A program made the translations under genes and the position numbers. Shown in pieces: positions 9,992 to 18,624 of a stretch of 64,000 nt of DNA (the first letter of the stretch is position 1; each line of letters starts with the position of its first letter). Origin of the DNA: Chloroflexota bacterium. Its GTDB lineage: Bacteria > Chloroflexota > Dehalococcoidia > Tepidiformales > Tepidiformaceae. The stretch lies in NCBI GenBank assembly GCA_026702615.1, contig JAPPBY010000011.1, positions 25,398-89,397 of the forward strand, given 5' to 3'. A model generated the notes under the pieces. It searched no databases and was not told the origin of the DNA. It was given only the letters and a program-made list of their open reading frames with translations.

Positions 9992-10893
9992 ACGCCGATA
10001 CCTTCCGGCCGCCTCGCGCCCTCGGCGTAATCGTCGGCGGGGCGTTCACCGTCTGGGCGGCCTTCATCGCCCTCGTGGCCGGAGTCCTGGCCGGTGGCGC
10101 CGCCATCGAGCCCACCACCTTCCTCGCCTGGGTGGTTGTCGCCCTCTTCGCCGGCGTCGCCCTCCTCTTCGGCTGGTGGACGCTCGGCGTTGCCCGGCTC
10201 GCCTACAACATCGACGACGACGCCCTCCGCATTCGCTGGGCCGGTGGCGAGGTCATCGTCCCTGTCGTCGACATCCAGCGCGTCGTCCCCGGCCGCACCG
10301 TCGGCGAGGAGTCCGTCACCGGGCTGAACTGGTGGGGCTGTCACATCGGCCGGGGCGTCGCCTCCTCCCTCGGTCCCACCCTCTTCTTTGCCACGCACAA
10401 CCGCCCCGAGGACAACGTCTTCGTCGTCACGCCCGGACGCACCTACGGCCTCACCGTGCCCGACCAGGTTGCCTTCGCCGAGGCCTGCTCACGCCGCCTC
10501 ATCGTTGGCTTCGAGCCGGGGGAGCCCCAGCGCTCCGAACCCCAGGGGTTCTCCCTGCTCCCCCTCTGGCGCGACGGCGACGTCTGGTTCGTCTTCAGTC
10601 TCGTCCTCGTAGGGCTCGGGGTGCTTGGCGGGTACCTGTTTACCCAGTACCCGGATCTGCCCGCGCTCGTGCAGATCGACTTTCCGAAGAGCACCGGCAT
10701 CGTACGCGTGGGGGAGCGCTCCGAGCTTCTGCGCATTGGCGCCGTGGGCGGCGTCATCGTCGCCGTGAACCTGGTCCTGGGATTTATCCTGCACGCCCGC
10801 GAGCGGGCGGCTGGCCTCTGGCTGCTGGCCTCGGCTGCGCTGATCCAGGCGGTGCTGCTCGGCGCCGCGATCGTTGCCTTCGAGCGGGCCTGA
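9955..10893 (+). CDS. Membrane protein with bacterial PH-like domain
   Basis: 312 residues. Two hydrophobic segments near the N-terminus (about 23-45 and 52-75) precede a beta-rich region of the bacterial PH type (YNIDDDALRIRWAGGEVIVPVVDIQRV). A central soluble part follows, and two or three hydrophobic segments lie in the last 110 residues. Such proteins sit in the cytoplasmic membrane; no reaction is known. The start is the first of two adjacent GTG codons inside the end of ilvE; the second (9958) is equally possible. Confidence 0.62.
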   Translation: MVHPGTRAGGVVDADTFRPPRALGVIVGGAFTVWAAFIALVAGVLAGGAAIEPTTFLAWVVVALFAGVALLFGWWTLGVARLAYNIDDDALRIRWAGGEVIVPVVDIQRVVPGRTVGEESVTGLNWWGCHIGRGVASSLGPTLFFATHNRPEDNVFVVTPGRTYGLTVPDQVAFAEACSRRLIVGFEPGEPQRSEPQGFSLLPLWRDGDVWFVFSLVLVGLGVLGGYLFTQYPDLPALVQIDFPKSTGIVRVGERSELLRIGAVGGVIVAVNLVLGFILHARERAAGLWLLASAALIQAVLLGAAIVAFERA

Positions 10894-10902
10894 TCGCCCG
10901 CC

Positions 10903-11538
10903 TCAGTGCATCTGCGCGGTCTGCGCGATGATCGTGGCCGCCTGGTCCGGCGTGAGCCGGTCCGTGTTCAGGCAGAGGTCGTAGTTCTCCGTGGCCAGCC
11001 ACGCGCGGTTGTAGAACCGCCGGAAGTAATCCTGCCGCTCCGCATCCGTCTTCTCGACCGTCTTCCGTGCCGAGTTGACATCGACGTTCATACCGCCGGC
11101 GATGCGCTGGGCGCGTTGCTCGGTCGAGCCCGTCGTAAGCACCTTGAGCGTGTCGGACCGGCCGTGAAGCACCATTGGCGCGCCATGCCCCATCAGCACC
11201 GCCTCGCCCTGGTCGGCCAGGTCCCGGATCACGTCCTCGATGAAGCGCCGGTACTCGGTGGAGGTGAGGAGGGGGTTGGTCGCGAGCGGGACCGGGTCGG
11301 CCCAGGCGGCGACGGGCATGCTGGGGTTGCGCGCCAGCGCCTCCAGGATGCGAGTCAGGAGCGAAGGCGTGTGCTCTGCCTCGCTTACCGTCTCGGGTGA
11401 GACGCCCGCTTCCTGGGCGGCTGTCTGCACCACCTGGTAGTCGTAGAAACGGAAGCCCAGCTTGTCTGCGGTCAGCTGGGCAATCTCCTCCCCGGCCGTT
11501 CCCACGGGCCGGGCAATCGCCACGATCCGGATGTTCAT
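10903..11538 (-). CDS. Cytidylate kinase-like family protein
   Basis: 211 residues resembling the stand-alone cytidylate-kinase-like family. The N-terminus (IVAIARPVGTAGEEIA) resembles a nucleotide-binding loop but lacks the GKS/GKT ending. The segment GEAVLMGHGAPMVL and the arginine-rich helix ARKTVEKTDAERQDYFRRFY match the LID-like region of that family, and the C-terminus matches NYDLCLNTDRL. Whether it phosphorylates nucleotides is unknown. A -10 TACAAT lies 35-40 nt upstream and there is a purine-rich leader before the ATG. Confidence 0.75.
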   Translation of the reverse strand: MNIRIVAIARPVGTAGEEIAQLTADKLGFRFYDYQVVQTAAQEAGVSPETVSEAEHTPSLLTRILEALARNPSMPVAAWADPVPLATNPLLTSTEYRRFIEDVIRDLADQGEAVLMGHGAPMVLHGRSDTLKVLTTGSTEQRAQRIAGGMNVDVNSARKTVEKTDAERQDYFRRFYNRAWLATENYDLCLNTDRLTPDQAATIIAQTAQMH

Positions 11539-11573
11539 CCTTGGCCCCCTCGGGCAAGTTTTCGTGCGGCGGG

Positions 11574-11579
11574 ATTGTA
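11574..11579 (-). promoter_or_regulatory. -10 box of the cytidylate kinase-like gene
   Basis: TACAAT on the minus strand, giving a leader of about 30 nt that contains a G-rich ribosome site before ATG 11538. No strong -35 is seen. Confidence 0.4.
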
Positions 11580-11666
11580 ACGCCTCTCGCCCTCCTGCAT
11601 GTGCGACCGATGCCGCAACTCACCGCTGGTGTAAGCAAGCTCGTAGCGAGTGACCGCGCTCGCGTG

Positions 11667-11755
11667 TATAAGCTCAAAAGGCGCTACACTCCGATGCAGA
11701 GCTAAGCGCTACCACGGGGGCAAACCCCGTGGCTCGCGAAAGCAGTCAGGAACGG
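11667..11755 (+). promoter_or_regulatory. Promoter and structured leader of the CBS-kor operon
   Basis: An extended -10 (TG then TATAAG at 11667-11672) would start transcription near 11680. The leader contains a GCGCT/AGCGC pairing (about 11682-11709). It also has a perfect 8-bp hairpin with loop GCAAA (CCACGGGG at 11712-11719 with CCCCGTGG at 11725-11732), then a GCGAAAGC tetraloop-like turn. The hairpin covers one candidate start codon (GTG 11729). No known riboswitch consensus is matched. Confidence 0.4.
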
Positions 11756-12229
11756 ATGGATCGGTCCCGGCTCGCGAAGTTCATAGACCAGCGCGTGGGC
11801 GAGCTCCCACTCGCGGAACCAGTGTTTCTCCCTCCCACGGCCTCTGTTCGCACCGCTGTCCAGCGGATGCACACGGGTGCGCGCTCATGCGTCCTTGCCG
11901 TGGAGAAGGAAGAGCTCGTGGGCATCTTCACCGAACGGGATGTGCTCACACGCTGCATGTCTGGAGACTTCGACTGGGATCAGCCGCTCGCCCCCGACTT
12001 GCTTACCCGCAAACCGGTCACCATCGCCTCCTCGACCACCGTGGGTGATGCGATCGCGCTCATGCAGCGCTACAACTATCGCACCCTGCCGGTCATGGAA
12101 GATGGCGCCGTCATTGGGCTCGTTCGTCTGGGCGAGCTTCTGCAGCACTTTGCCGAATCTTTTCCCGAGGAAGTGCTGAACCTGCCGCCGCGTCCCCACC
12201 AGGTCGTGGCGAAGCGGGAGGGGGGATAG
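11756..12229 (+). CDS. CBS-domain protein upstream of korAB
   Basis: A pair of CBS motifs fills the protein. The first spans about LPPTASVRTAVQRM to GIFTERDVL, the second TIASSTTVGDAIALM to GLVRLGELL. CBS pairs bind adenosine nucleotides (AMP, ATP, SAM) and regulate partners. The gene ends 7 nt before korA, so it is probably a regulator of that enzyme (inference). I chose ATG 11756 with AGGA just upstream; an in-frame GTG at 11729 would add nine residues and lies inside a hairpin. Length is 157 residues. Confidence 0.82.
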   Translation: MDRSRLAKFIDQRVGELPLAEPVFLPPTASVRTAVQRMHTGARSCVLAVEKEELVGIFTERDVLTRCMSGDFDWDQPLAPDLLTRKPVTIASSTTVGDAIALMQRYNYRTLPVMEDGAVIGLVRLGELLQHFAESFPEEVLNLPPRPHQVVAKREGG

Positions 12230-12236
12230 TCACAGG

Positions 12237-14117
12237 ATGACGACCGAAATCGAGTCACCGCTGTCCGAAGCCACGACGACGCGTGATCGCGTCACGATTC
12301 GCTTTGCTGGTGACTCTGGCGATGGGATGCAGCTCACGGGCACGCAGTTCACCCGCACGACCGCGGTCTACGGGAACGATCTCGCTACCCTGCCCGACTA
12401 CCCCGCCGAAATCCGCGCCCCAACCGGTTCGCTCCCGGGCGTGTCCGGCTTCCAGCTCTCGTTCTCGAGCAACGACATCCATACCCCGGGCGATAACCCG
12501 GATGCGCTTGTCGCCATGAATCCCGCCGCCCTCAAGACGAATCTTGGCGATCTCGTCCCCGGCGGTCTGCTCATCGTCGACGAGGGCGAGTTCAACGCCA
12601 CCAACCTGCGCAAGGCCGGGTACGAGGAGAACCCCCTCGAGGATGGGTCGCTCTCGTCCTACCGCCTCATGCGCATCGACATCACGAAGAACAACGCCGA
12701 CGCCCTCGACGGGCTCGAGCTTGGCGCCAAGGAGCGCTTCCGCTCGCGCAACTTCTACGCGCTCGGCCTCGTTCTCTGGCTCTTCAGCCGCCCCATGGAC
12801 ACCGTCGTCCGCTGGGCGACGGACAAGTTCAAGCGGAACCCGGTCGTCCTTGAGGCGAACCTGCGCGCGCTGCGCGCCGGCAACGCCTTCGGCGAGACCA
12901 GCGAGCTCGTGCACGAGCGATACGAGGTGCCTCCCGCCGAGGTCGCGCCAGGCGTCTACCGCCACATCAGCGGCAACGAGGCGACGGCGCTCGGCTTCGT
13001 GACGGCTTCGCACCTCGCGGGGCTGCCCCTCTTCTACGCGAGCTACCCGATCACTCCCGCGTCCGACGTCCTGCACGAGCTCGCCAGCTTCAAGCGGTTC
13101 GGCGTCAAGACCATGCAGGCGGAGGACGAGATCAGCGCGGTCTGCGCCGCCATCGGCGCCTCCTACGCGGGCCAGATGGCCCTCACTGGCACCAGCGGCC
13201 CCGGCCTCGCCCTCAAGAGCGAGGGCCTCAACCTCGCCGTCATGGCCGAGCTCCCCCTCGTCATCCTCGACGTGCAGCGAGCCGGCCCCAGCACCGGTAT
13301 GCCGACCAAGACCGAACAGGCCGACCTGCTCCAGGCGATGTACGGCCGCAACGGCGACTCCCCCGTCGCCATCATTGCGCCCTCCACGCCGGGCGATTGC
13401 TTCTGGATGGCGATCGAAGCCTTCCGCATCGCCCTCAAGTACATGGTCCCCGTAATCATCCTCAGCGACGGCTACCTCGCGAACGGCTCCCAGCCCTGGC
13501 TCATCCCCCAGTTGGCGGACATCCCGCCCGTTGAGTGGAGTCACGCCGATCCCGCCAGCGCCTCCCACGCCTACGAGCGTGACCCGGAGACGCTGGCGCG
13601 GGCCTGGGCCGTGCCCGGCCAGGCCGGCTTCGAGCACCGCGTCGGCGGCCTCGAGAAGTCGTACGAGACCGGTGACATCAACTACGAGCCCGGGAATCAT
13701 CACAAGATGACCCTGACTCGCGCCGAGCGCGTCGCGAAGGTCGCGAATGACATTCCCGACATCGAGGTAACCGGCCCCCAGGAGGGCGAGCTGCTGCTCC
13801 TCGGCTGGGGCGGCACCTACGGCGCCATCACCAGCGCGGGCGAGCGCGCCCGCTCGGAGGGCAAGTCGGTGGCATCCGCCCACATCCGCCACCTCAACCC
13901 CTTCCCCACCAACCTCGGCGAGGTGCTCTCGCGCTACGACAAGGTTCTGGTTCCGGAGCTGAACAACGGACAGCTCTCGGTGCTCGTCCGGTCGCAGTTC
14001 CTCGTGGACGCGATCCCCTTCAACAAGATCGCCGGCCAACCGTTCAAGATCTCCGAGATTTCCGGCAAGATCGATGAGGTCCTCGGTGTGGGCGGCCCCT
14101 TCGAGTTCGAGTTCTAG
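12237..14117 (+). CDS. korA: 2-oxoacid:ferredoxin oxidoreductase, fused gamma-alpha subunit
   Basis: With KorB it oxidatively decarboxylates a 2-oxoacid (often 2-oxoglutarate) to the acyl-CoA, reducing ferredoxin. The N-terminal gamma domain (about 18-200) starts RFAGDSGDGMQLTGTQF. The alpha part (about 215-626) has YPITPASDVLHELA, the TPP-pyrimidine region QAEDEISA, GTSGPGLALKSEGLNLA and the later ILSDGYL. Length (626) fits fused KorA. 2-Oxoglutarate is the commonest substrate for this type, but pyruvate or branched-chain acids cannot be excluded. Confidence 0.92.
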   Translation: MTTEIESPLSEATTTRDRVTIRFAGDSGDGMQLTGTQFTRTTAVYGNDLATLPDYPAEIRAPTGSLPGVSGFQLSFSSNDIHTPGDNPDALVAMNPAALKTNLGDLVPGGLLIVDEGEFNATNLRKAGYEENPLEDGSLSSYRLMRIDITKNNADALDGLELGAKERFRSRNFYALGLVLWLFSRPMDTVVRWATDKFKRNPVVLEANLRALRAGNAFGETSELVHERYEVPPAEVAPGVYRHISGNEATALGFVTASHLAGLPLFYASYPITPASDVLHELASFKRFGVKTMQAEDEISAVCAAIGASYAGQMALTGTSGPGLALKSEGLNLAVMAELPLVILDVQRAGPSTGMPTKTEQADLLQAMYGRNGDSPVAIIAPSTPGDCFWMAIEAFRIALKYMVPVIILSDGYLANGSQPWLIPQLADIPPVEWSHADPASASHAYERDPETLARAWAVPGQAGFEHRVGGLEKSYETGDINYEPGNHHKMTLTRAERVAKVANDIPDIEVTGPQEGELLLLGWGGTYGAITSAGERARSEGKSVASAHIRHLNPFPTNLGEVLSRYDKVLVPELNNGQLSVLVRSQFLVDAIPFNKIAGQPFKISEISGKIDEVLGVGGPFEFEF

Positions 14118-14146
14118 CGGCGACCTTCGCCGCGGGAGGCTATCCA

Positions 14147-15181
14147 GTGACGGCAGCTAGTTCTAATGGAGCCCTGAACGAGGAGATCCCTCTCCTTACG
14201 CGGAAGGACTTCGTTTCCGACCAGGAAGTCCGCTGGTGCCCGGGCTGCGGGGACTACTCCATCCTCGCGCAGATGCAGAAGACCCTGCCCGGCCTCCGTA
14301 TTCCCCGTGAGGAGATCGTCTTCGTCAGCGGGATCGGCTGCTCCAGCCGCTTCCCCTACTACGTCAACACCTACGGCTTCCACACCATCCATGGCCGCGC
14401 CCCCGCCATCGCGACTGGCCTCAAGACCGCCCGCCCCGAGCTCACCGTCTTCGTCGTCACCGGCGACGGCGATGGTCTCAGCATCGGCGGCAACCACCTC
14501 ATGCACCTCCTCCGCCGCAACGTCGATGTGACGGTCGTGCTCTTCAACAATCGCATCTACGGCCTCACCAAGGGCCAGTACTCCCCCACCTCCCCCATCG
14601 GCAAGGTCACGAAGTCGGCCCCAATGGGCACGACCGAGAACCCGCTCGACCCGATCAAGCTCGCCCTCGCTTCCGGCGCCACCTTCGTCGCCCGCTCCGT
14701 CGACCGCGACACGAAGCACCTGGAGGCGACCCTGGCCACTGCCGCCAAGCACAAGGGCGCATCCTTCGTCGAGGTGTTCCAGAACTGCAACATCTACAAC
14801 GACGGCGCCTTCGCCTCCTTCGCCGACAAGGACGTGCGCCAGGACCGCATGGTCTACCTCGAGAACGGCAAGCCGCTGCGCTACGGCAAGCACCTTGAGC
14901 ATGGCATCCGCCTCAACGGCTTCCAGCCCGAGGTGGTCGAGAATCCGATGAGCGACGACGAGCTGCTGGCTCACGACACCAGCCGCGAAGACATCGCCCT
15001 GCCGATGATCCTCAGCGGCATGGACTACCCCGACTTCCCGGTGCCCCTGGGTGTCTTCCGGCAGGTCGAACGCGAAACCTACGACGGGCTGGTGCAGGAC
15101 CAGATCGACGTGTCTCGCCTCTCTCCTGAACCCGACATCGAGGCCCTCATCGCCGGCCCCGAGACCTGGAACGTGCTGTAG
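14147..15181 (+). CDS. korB: 2-oxoacid:ferredoxin oxidoreductase, beta subunit
   Basis: The TPP-binding subunit of the KorAB enzyme. Cysteines for the [4Fe-4S] cluster are in WCPGCGD, GIGCSS and QNCNIYNDG. The TPP motif runs from GDGDGLSIGG to LFNNRIYGLT. Length (344) is at the long end for KorB. It starts at GTG 14147 with GGGAGG 7 nt upstream and lies 29 nt after korA. No separate ferredoxin gene is nearby. Confidence 0.93.
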   Translation: MTAASSNGALNEEIPLLTRKDFVSDQEVRWCPGCGDYSILAQMQKTLPGLRIPREEIVFVSGIGCSSRFPYYVNTYGFHTIHGRAPAIATGLKTARPELTVFVVTGDGDGLSIGGNHLMHLLRRNVDVTVVLFNNRIYGLTKGQYSPTSPIGKVTKSAPMGTTENPLDPIKLALASGATFVARSVDRDTKHLEATLATAAKHKGASFVEVFQNCNIYNDGAFASFADKDVRQDRMVYLENGKPLRYGKHLEHGIRLNGFQPEVVENPMSDDELLAHDTSREDIALPMILSGMDYPDFPVPLGVFRQVERETYDGLVQDQIDVSRLSPEPDIEALIAGPETWNVL

Positions 15182-15217
15182 CGGCCACCGAGCCGCCCGG
15201 CGTATGGGAGCAACGCC

Positions 15218-15757
15218 ATGACCAGACCCTCCGGAACCGAACTGGTTACCTGTCCCCTCTGCGGGGAAAAGAACATCGCAGGCGCTGATCGCTGCGAGAA
15301 CTGCCTTCAGCCCCTGCGGAGCATGGATATTCCCGAACCGGACCAGGCACTCAGCGAGAGCGCGTTCAGTGCGCCCCTGACCTCGCTGCGCCTCCTCCGC
15401 CCTCCCGCCCTTGCCCCCACCGCAAGCGTGCGCGATGCCGTCAACCTGCTCGTTGAGAACAAGGGCGGCGCCGTTCTCGTCGTCGATGGCGATTCCCTCT
15501 CCGGCATCTTCACCGAGCGGGACGTGCTCAAGAAGGTTGCCGGCCGCCCGGGCGCCCTCGATGCGCCCGTGGCCGAGTACATGACGACCGACCCCGTCGT
15601 CGTCCGCGAGAACGAAACCGTCGCCGTCGCCCTCCACAAGATGGCCGACGGCGGTTTCCGGCACGTGCCCATGGGCACCCGCCAGGGGTATCGCGTCGTC
15701 ACCGCCTCCGATGCCCTGAAGTGGGTCGTCGAGCGCTACATCGAGCTCGGCGCCTGA
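15218..15757 (+). CDS. Zinc-ribbon plus CBS-domain protein downstream of korAB
   Basis: 179 residues. The N-terminal zinc ribbon is CPLC (12-15) and CENC (27-30). A pair of CBS motifs follows (about 62-175, with VLVVDGDSLSGIFTERDVL and YMTTDPVVVRENETVAVAL). It is the second CBS protein around korAB and 36 nt after korB. Its GIFTERDVL segment is shared with the upstream CBS protein, so the two may be paralogues. A role in sensing adenylate charge for KorAB is inferred from position only. Confidence 0.82.
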   Translation: MTRPSGTELVTCPLCGEKNIAGADRCENCLQPLRSMDIPEPDQALSESAFSAPLTSLRLLRPPALAPTASVRDAVNLLVENKGGAVLVVDGDSLSGIFTERDVLKKVAGRPGALDAPVAEYMTTDPVVVRENETVAVALHKMADGGFRHVPMGTRQGYRVVTASDALKWVVERYIELGA

Positions 15758-15774
15758 CCCCTCGCCCCCGGCTT

Positions 15775-15796
15775 GCACCGGCGCCGGTGCTATCAT
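15775..15796 (+). promoter_or_regulatory. Palindromic operator abutting extended -10
   Basis: A perfect 16-bp palindrome, GCACCGGCGCCGGTGC (15775-15790), ends exactly where the -10 TATCAT (15791-15796) begins. Its last bases supply the TG of an extended -10 (TGCTATCAT). This suggests a dimeric regulator occupying the spacer. Nothing in the window identifies it. Confidence 0.5.
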
Positions 15797-15818
15797 CGAG
15801 AACCCGCGGCGGCATCGC

Positions 15819-16916
15819 GTGCGCCGCCAGACTTCCGCGGAGGGCCGAACCCTGACTGCGACCTACCGCGAGCGCACAACCGCCAGTGGCGACCTGAAGC
15901 TGGCCTACCAGGAGTGGGGACCGGATGACGGACCCGTCATCCTCGCCCTCCACGGCTTCGGCGTCTCCGGCCACATGTTCGATGAGTTCGGCCAGCGAGC
16001 CTCCGACCGCTACCGCCTCATCAACCTCGACCAGCGCGGTCACGGCGACAGCGAGTGGGCCTCCGACGGCGACTACACCCGCGAGGCGTTCGTCGCCGAT
16101 GTCGAAGCCGTCCGCGAGGGGCTTGGTTTCGAGTCGGTCATCCTCATGGGCCACAGCATGGGCGGCCTCAACGCCGTCGAGTACACCTTCCAGCATCCCG
16201 AACGGGTAAGCGCCCTCATCCTCGTCGATGTCGGCCCCGAGGCGGCGAAGGAAGGGGTCGACAACATCATGCGGTTCACCCGCGGCCCCGACGAGCTCGA
16301 TTTCGACGAGTTCGTCCAGAACGCCATGCGCTTCAACACCCGCCGCACCGAGGAGAACATCCGCGAGCGCATGCGCCACCGCCTGCGCCCGCTGGAGAAC
16401 GGCAAGTGGACCTGGAAGTTCGACAAGCGCTTCCGCGAGGGCGAGGGCGCCGTCCGCTCCGGCAGCGAGCTCAGCAGCGACGAGCTCTGGCGCCGTTTTC
16501 GCGAGCTCGCCCCCCCGGTCCTGCTCCTGCGTGGCCAGCAGAGCGACATCCTCAGCCAGGAGGTCGCCGAGCGGACCGCCGGCGAGATACCCGCCGCCCG
16601 CCTCGTCGTCGTCCCCGAGGCCGGCCACAGCGTGCCCGGAGACAACCCCGACGGCTTCACCGAAGCTGTCACCGCATTCCTTGCGGATGTCGGTGCCGGC
16701 CGCTTTCCCGAAGCCGAGGCCGACTCCACCCCGATCCCCATCCCCGACGACATCGATGAGCTGCGTCGTGGCTGGCGCACCCGCGAGCGCCGCATTCCCG
16801 GCCCGGCGCTGGTCGCCGGGGCGGCGGTGGCCGTCGCCGCCGTCGCCGCCGTCGCCGCCGCGGGCGCCTTCCTCTTCTCTCGGCTGCGCAGGCGACGAAG
16901 GGACGACGAGGCGTAA
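15819..16916 (+). CDS. Alpha/beta hydrolase with C-terminal membrane anchor
   Basis: 365 residues. The alpha/beta hydrolase core covers about 15-285: oxyanion segment LALHGFGVSGHMF, DQRGHGDS, nucleophile elbow GHSMGG (Ser), acid near LRGQQSDI, and His in EAGHSVPGDNP. A linker follows, then an Ala/Val-rich hydrophobic helix (about 325-352) and a basic tail (SRLRRRRRD), giving a C-terminal anchor with the enzyme in the cytoplasm if it is tail-anchored. The substrate is unknown. I used GTG 15819, about 15 nt downstream of the predicted transcript start. Confidence 0.8.
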   Translation: MRRQTSAEGRTLTATYRERTTASGDLKLAYQEWGPDDGPVILALHGFGVSGHMFDEFGQRASDRYRLINLDQRGHGDSEWASDGDYTREAFVADVEAVREGLGFESVILMGHSMGGLNAVEYTFQHPERVSALILVDVGPEAAKEGVDNIMRFTRGPDELDFDEFVQNAMRFNTRRTEENIRERMRHRLRPLENGKWTWKFDKRFREGEGAVRSGSELSSDELWRRFRELAPPVLLLRGQQSDILSQEVAERTAGEIPAARLVVVPEAGHSVPGDNPDGFTEAVTAFLADVGAGRFPEAEADSTPIPIPDDIDELRRGWRTRERRIPGPALVAGAAVAVAAVAAVAAAGAFLFSRLRRRRRDDEA

Positions 16917-17719
16917 TGCCGCAGCTCACCGTCGAGGGAGCTTCGCTCGGGTACGACGAGGCGGGGCAAGGCGCCCCGGCCTTCGTCTTCGTTCACGGCT
17001 GGGCTGGCGATCGCTCCTTCTGGCGCCCCCAGGTCGATGACCTCTCGCGCGACTTCCACTGCCTCACCCTCGACCTGCGCGGCTGTGGCGAGTCCTCGCT
17101 GGACCCGCCCTACGACCTCACCCAGGCCGCCGATGACGTCGCCGCCGTCATCGAGGAGCGGGGCATGGAAGCGGCCATCGTCGCCGGGCACGACATTGGC
17201 GGGCTGGTCGCGCTCCTCGCGAACAGCCGCCACGAGGATCGCGTCATCGGCACCGTCATGGTCGATCCGCCACTCGACTCCGCCGCCCGCGGGGCGATGG
17301 GCGGCCTTGCCGCCCAGCTCCGCGACGACGGCTCCATGGAGCCCGCGCGCGTGTTCTTCGACCGCTTCTTCAGCGAGGCCTCGGACCCCGACATCCGCGA
17401 GCGCGTGGAGGAGCGCATGATGGCCTGCGACCCGCAGGTTGCCGCCGGCCAGCTCATGGACAACGGCTACTTCTCCCAGAACCTGGGCGCCCTCCTGCAG
17501 TCGGCCGACCAGAAGCCGTTCATGGCCCTGTGGGGGAACGCCCCCCTCGGCGACCCGGAGCGCCTGCGCCAGATCACCTTCTTCCTCCGCCAGGAGCCGG
17601 TCACGGGGGCCGGGCACTTCCTCCAGCTCGAGAATCCCGCCATGACGAACGCGCTCCTGCGCGCCTTCGTCGACGATGTCCGCCGCGACCCGCGCATCAG
17701 CGCCTTCACCACCAGCTAG
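16916..17719 (+). CDS. Alpha/beta hydrolase
   Basis: 267 residues: VFVHGWAGDRSFW (oxyanion region), LDLRGCGES, nucleophile elbow AGHDIGG and late His in TGAGHFLQLE. The elbow has Asp instead of Ser (GHDIGG), as in haloalkane dehalogenase and epoxide hydrolase branches, so an ether- or halide-type substrate is possible. That is inference. Its ATG shares one base with the stop of the preceding hydrolase, so the two are co-translated. Confidence 0.8.
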   Translation: MPQLTVEGASLGYDEAGQGAPAFVFVHGWAGDRSFWRPQVDDLSRDFHCLTLDLRGCGESSLDPPYDLTQAADDVAAVIEERGMEAAIVAGHDIGGLVALLANSRHEDRVIGTVMVDPPLDSAARGAMGGLAAQLRDDGSMEPARVFFDRFFSEASDPDIRERVEERMMACDPQVAAGQLMDNGYFSQNLGALLQSADQKPFMALWGNAPLGDPERLRQITFFLRQEPVTGAGHFLQLENPAMTNALLRAFVDDVRRDPRISAFTTS

Positions 17720-17727
17720 CGGCAATC

Positions 17728-18570
17728 GTGGCCCGCGCGGTACGGAAGGCGACGCCGGGAACGAAACCGCTCCTGGTTGTTGCCGTCCTGTTGCTTCCCC
17801 TCGCGCTCGTCGCTTGCGGCGACAACGGGGACGGCGTCGACGACGAGCTGGTGCGCCGCTCACCGGCTCCAGGAGAGACCCCGGCCGCGACATCGGACGC
17901 CACCCCGTCCGGGCCAGATGGAGCGTCGGCGAGGGCGGACGCCACGAATGCTGCATCGACCGCCACCCCGGCGCCTCCCACCGCTACCCCCAATGCCGAC
18001 GGCGTCTACATCGTCGCCTGCCACGACTTCTACGTTCCCCTCGACAAGGTCCACCGCCTCGACGATGACTGCGCGCCGGACGCGCTCGTGTCCCTGCCCG
18101 ATGAGTACGCCTACGGCCCCCAGGAGGTCGTCGAGGGTGTCCTCCCCGACCTTCTCGCCCTGCTGGAGGCAGCGTCGGAAGCGGGGCACCTGCTTGCGGT
18201 CGTCAGCAGCTACCGCAGCTACGAGACCCAGCGCAACACGTTCGAGTACCACGTCAACGAGTACGGCCTCGACCAGGCCCTGCGCGTGAGCGCTCGCCCC
18301 GGGCACAGCGAGCACCAGCTCGGCACCACCGTCGACTTCTCCAGCACCACCGTCGGCTACGAGCTTGTCGAAGCCTTCGGGAGCACGCCCGAGGGCCGCT
18401 GGCTGGCCGAGCACGCCCACGAATACGGCTTCATCCTCAGCTACCCCGAGGGCAAGGAGGTGGTCACGGGTTACGCCTACGAACCCTGGCACTTCCGCTG
18501 GGTCGGCCGTGAGCTTGCGGCCGAGGTGCGCGCCAGCGGCCTGACCCTCGGCCAGTTCCTCCTGCGCTGA
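17728..18570 (+). CDS. Lipoprotein D-alanyl-D-alanine carboxypeptidase (VanY/peptidase M15 family)
   Basis: A zinc peptidase that trims D-Ala from peptidoglycan stem peptides at the outer face of the membrane. The N-terminus is a lipoprotein signal ending LALVAC, followed by a Thr/Pro/Ala-rich linker (about 45-95). The M15B domain has SSYRSYETQRNTF, RPGHSEHQLGTTVDF (His and Asp zinc ligands) and EPWHFRWVG (His ligand). 280 residues from GTG 17728, 8 nt after the hydrolase gene; longer in-frame starts would lie inside that gene. Confidence 0.88.
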   Translation: MARAVRKATPGTKPLLVVAVLLLPLALVACGDNGDGVDDELVRRSPAPGETPAATSDATPSGPDGASARADATNAASTATPAPPTATPNADGVYIVACHDFYVPLDKVHRLDDDCAPDALVSLPDEYAYGPQEVVEGVLPDLLALLEAASEAGHLLAVVSSYRSYETQRNTFEYHVNEYGLDQALRVSARPGHSEHQLGTTVDFSSTTVGYELVEAFGSTPEGRWLAEHAHEYGFILSYPEGKEVVTGYAYEPWHFRWVGRELAAEVRASGLTLGQFLLR

Positions 18571-18624
18571 TTGCCCGCCACCCTGTCGGATGTAAGACTC
18601 GCCCCCGACAGGAGGCCACCCCCA

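Noticed and set aside
11680..11760. c-di-GMP-I riboswitch before the CBS-kor operon
   Set aside because: GGGCAAACC and a GAAA turn occur, but the following GGACGCAAAGCC part is missing and the helix lengths do not fit. A covariance scan with RF01051 would settle it.
12255..14039. 594-codon open frame antisense to korA
   Set aside because: korA is a clear family member on the plus strand; long antisense frames are expected in high-GC DNA, and this one has no recognisable motif.
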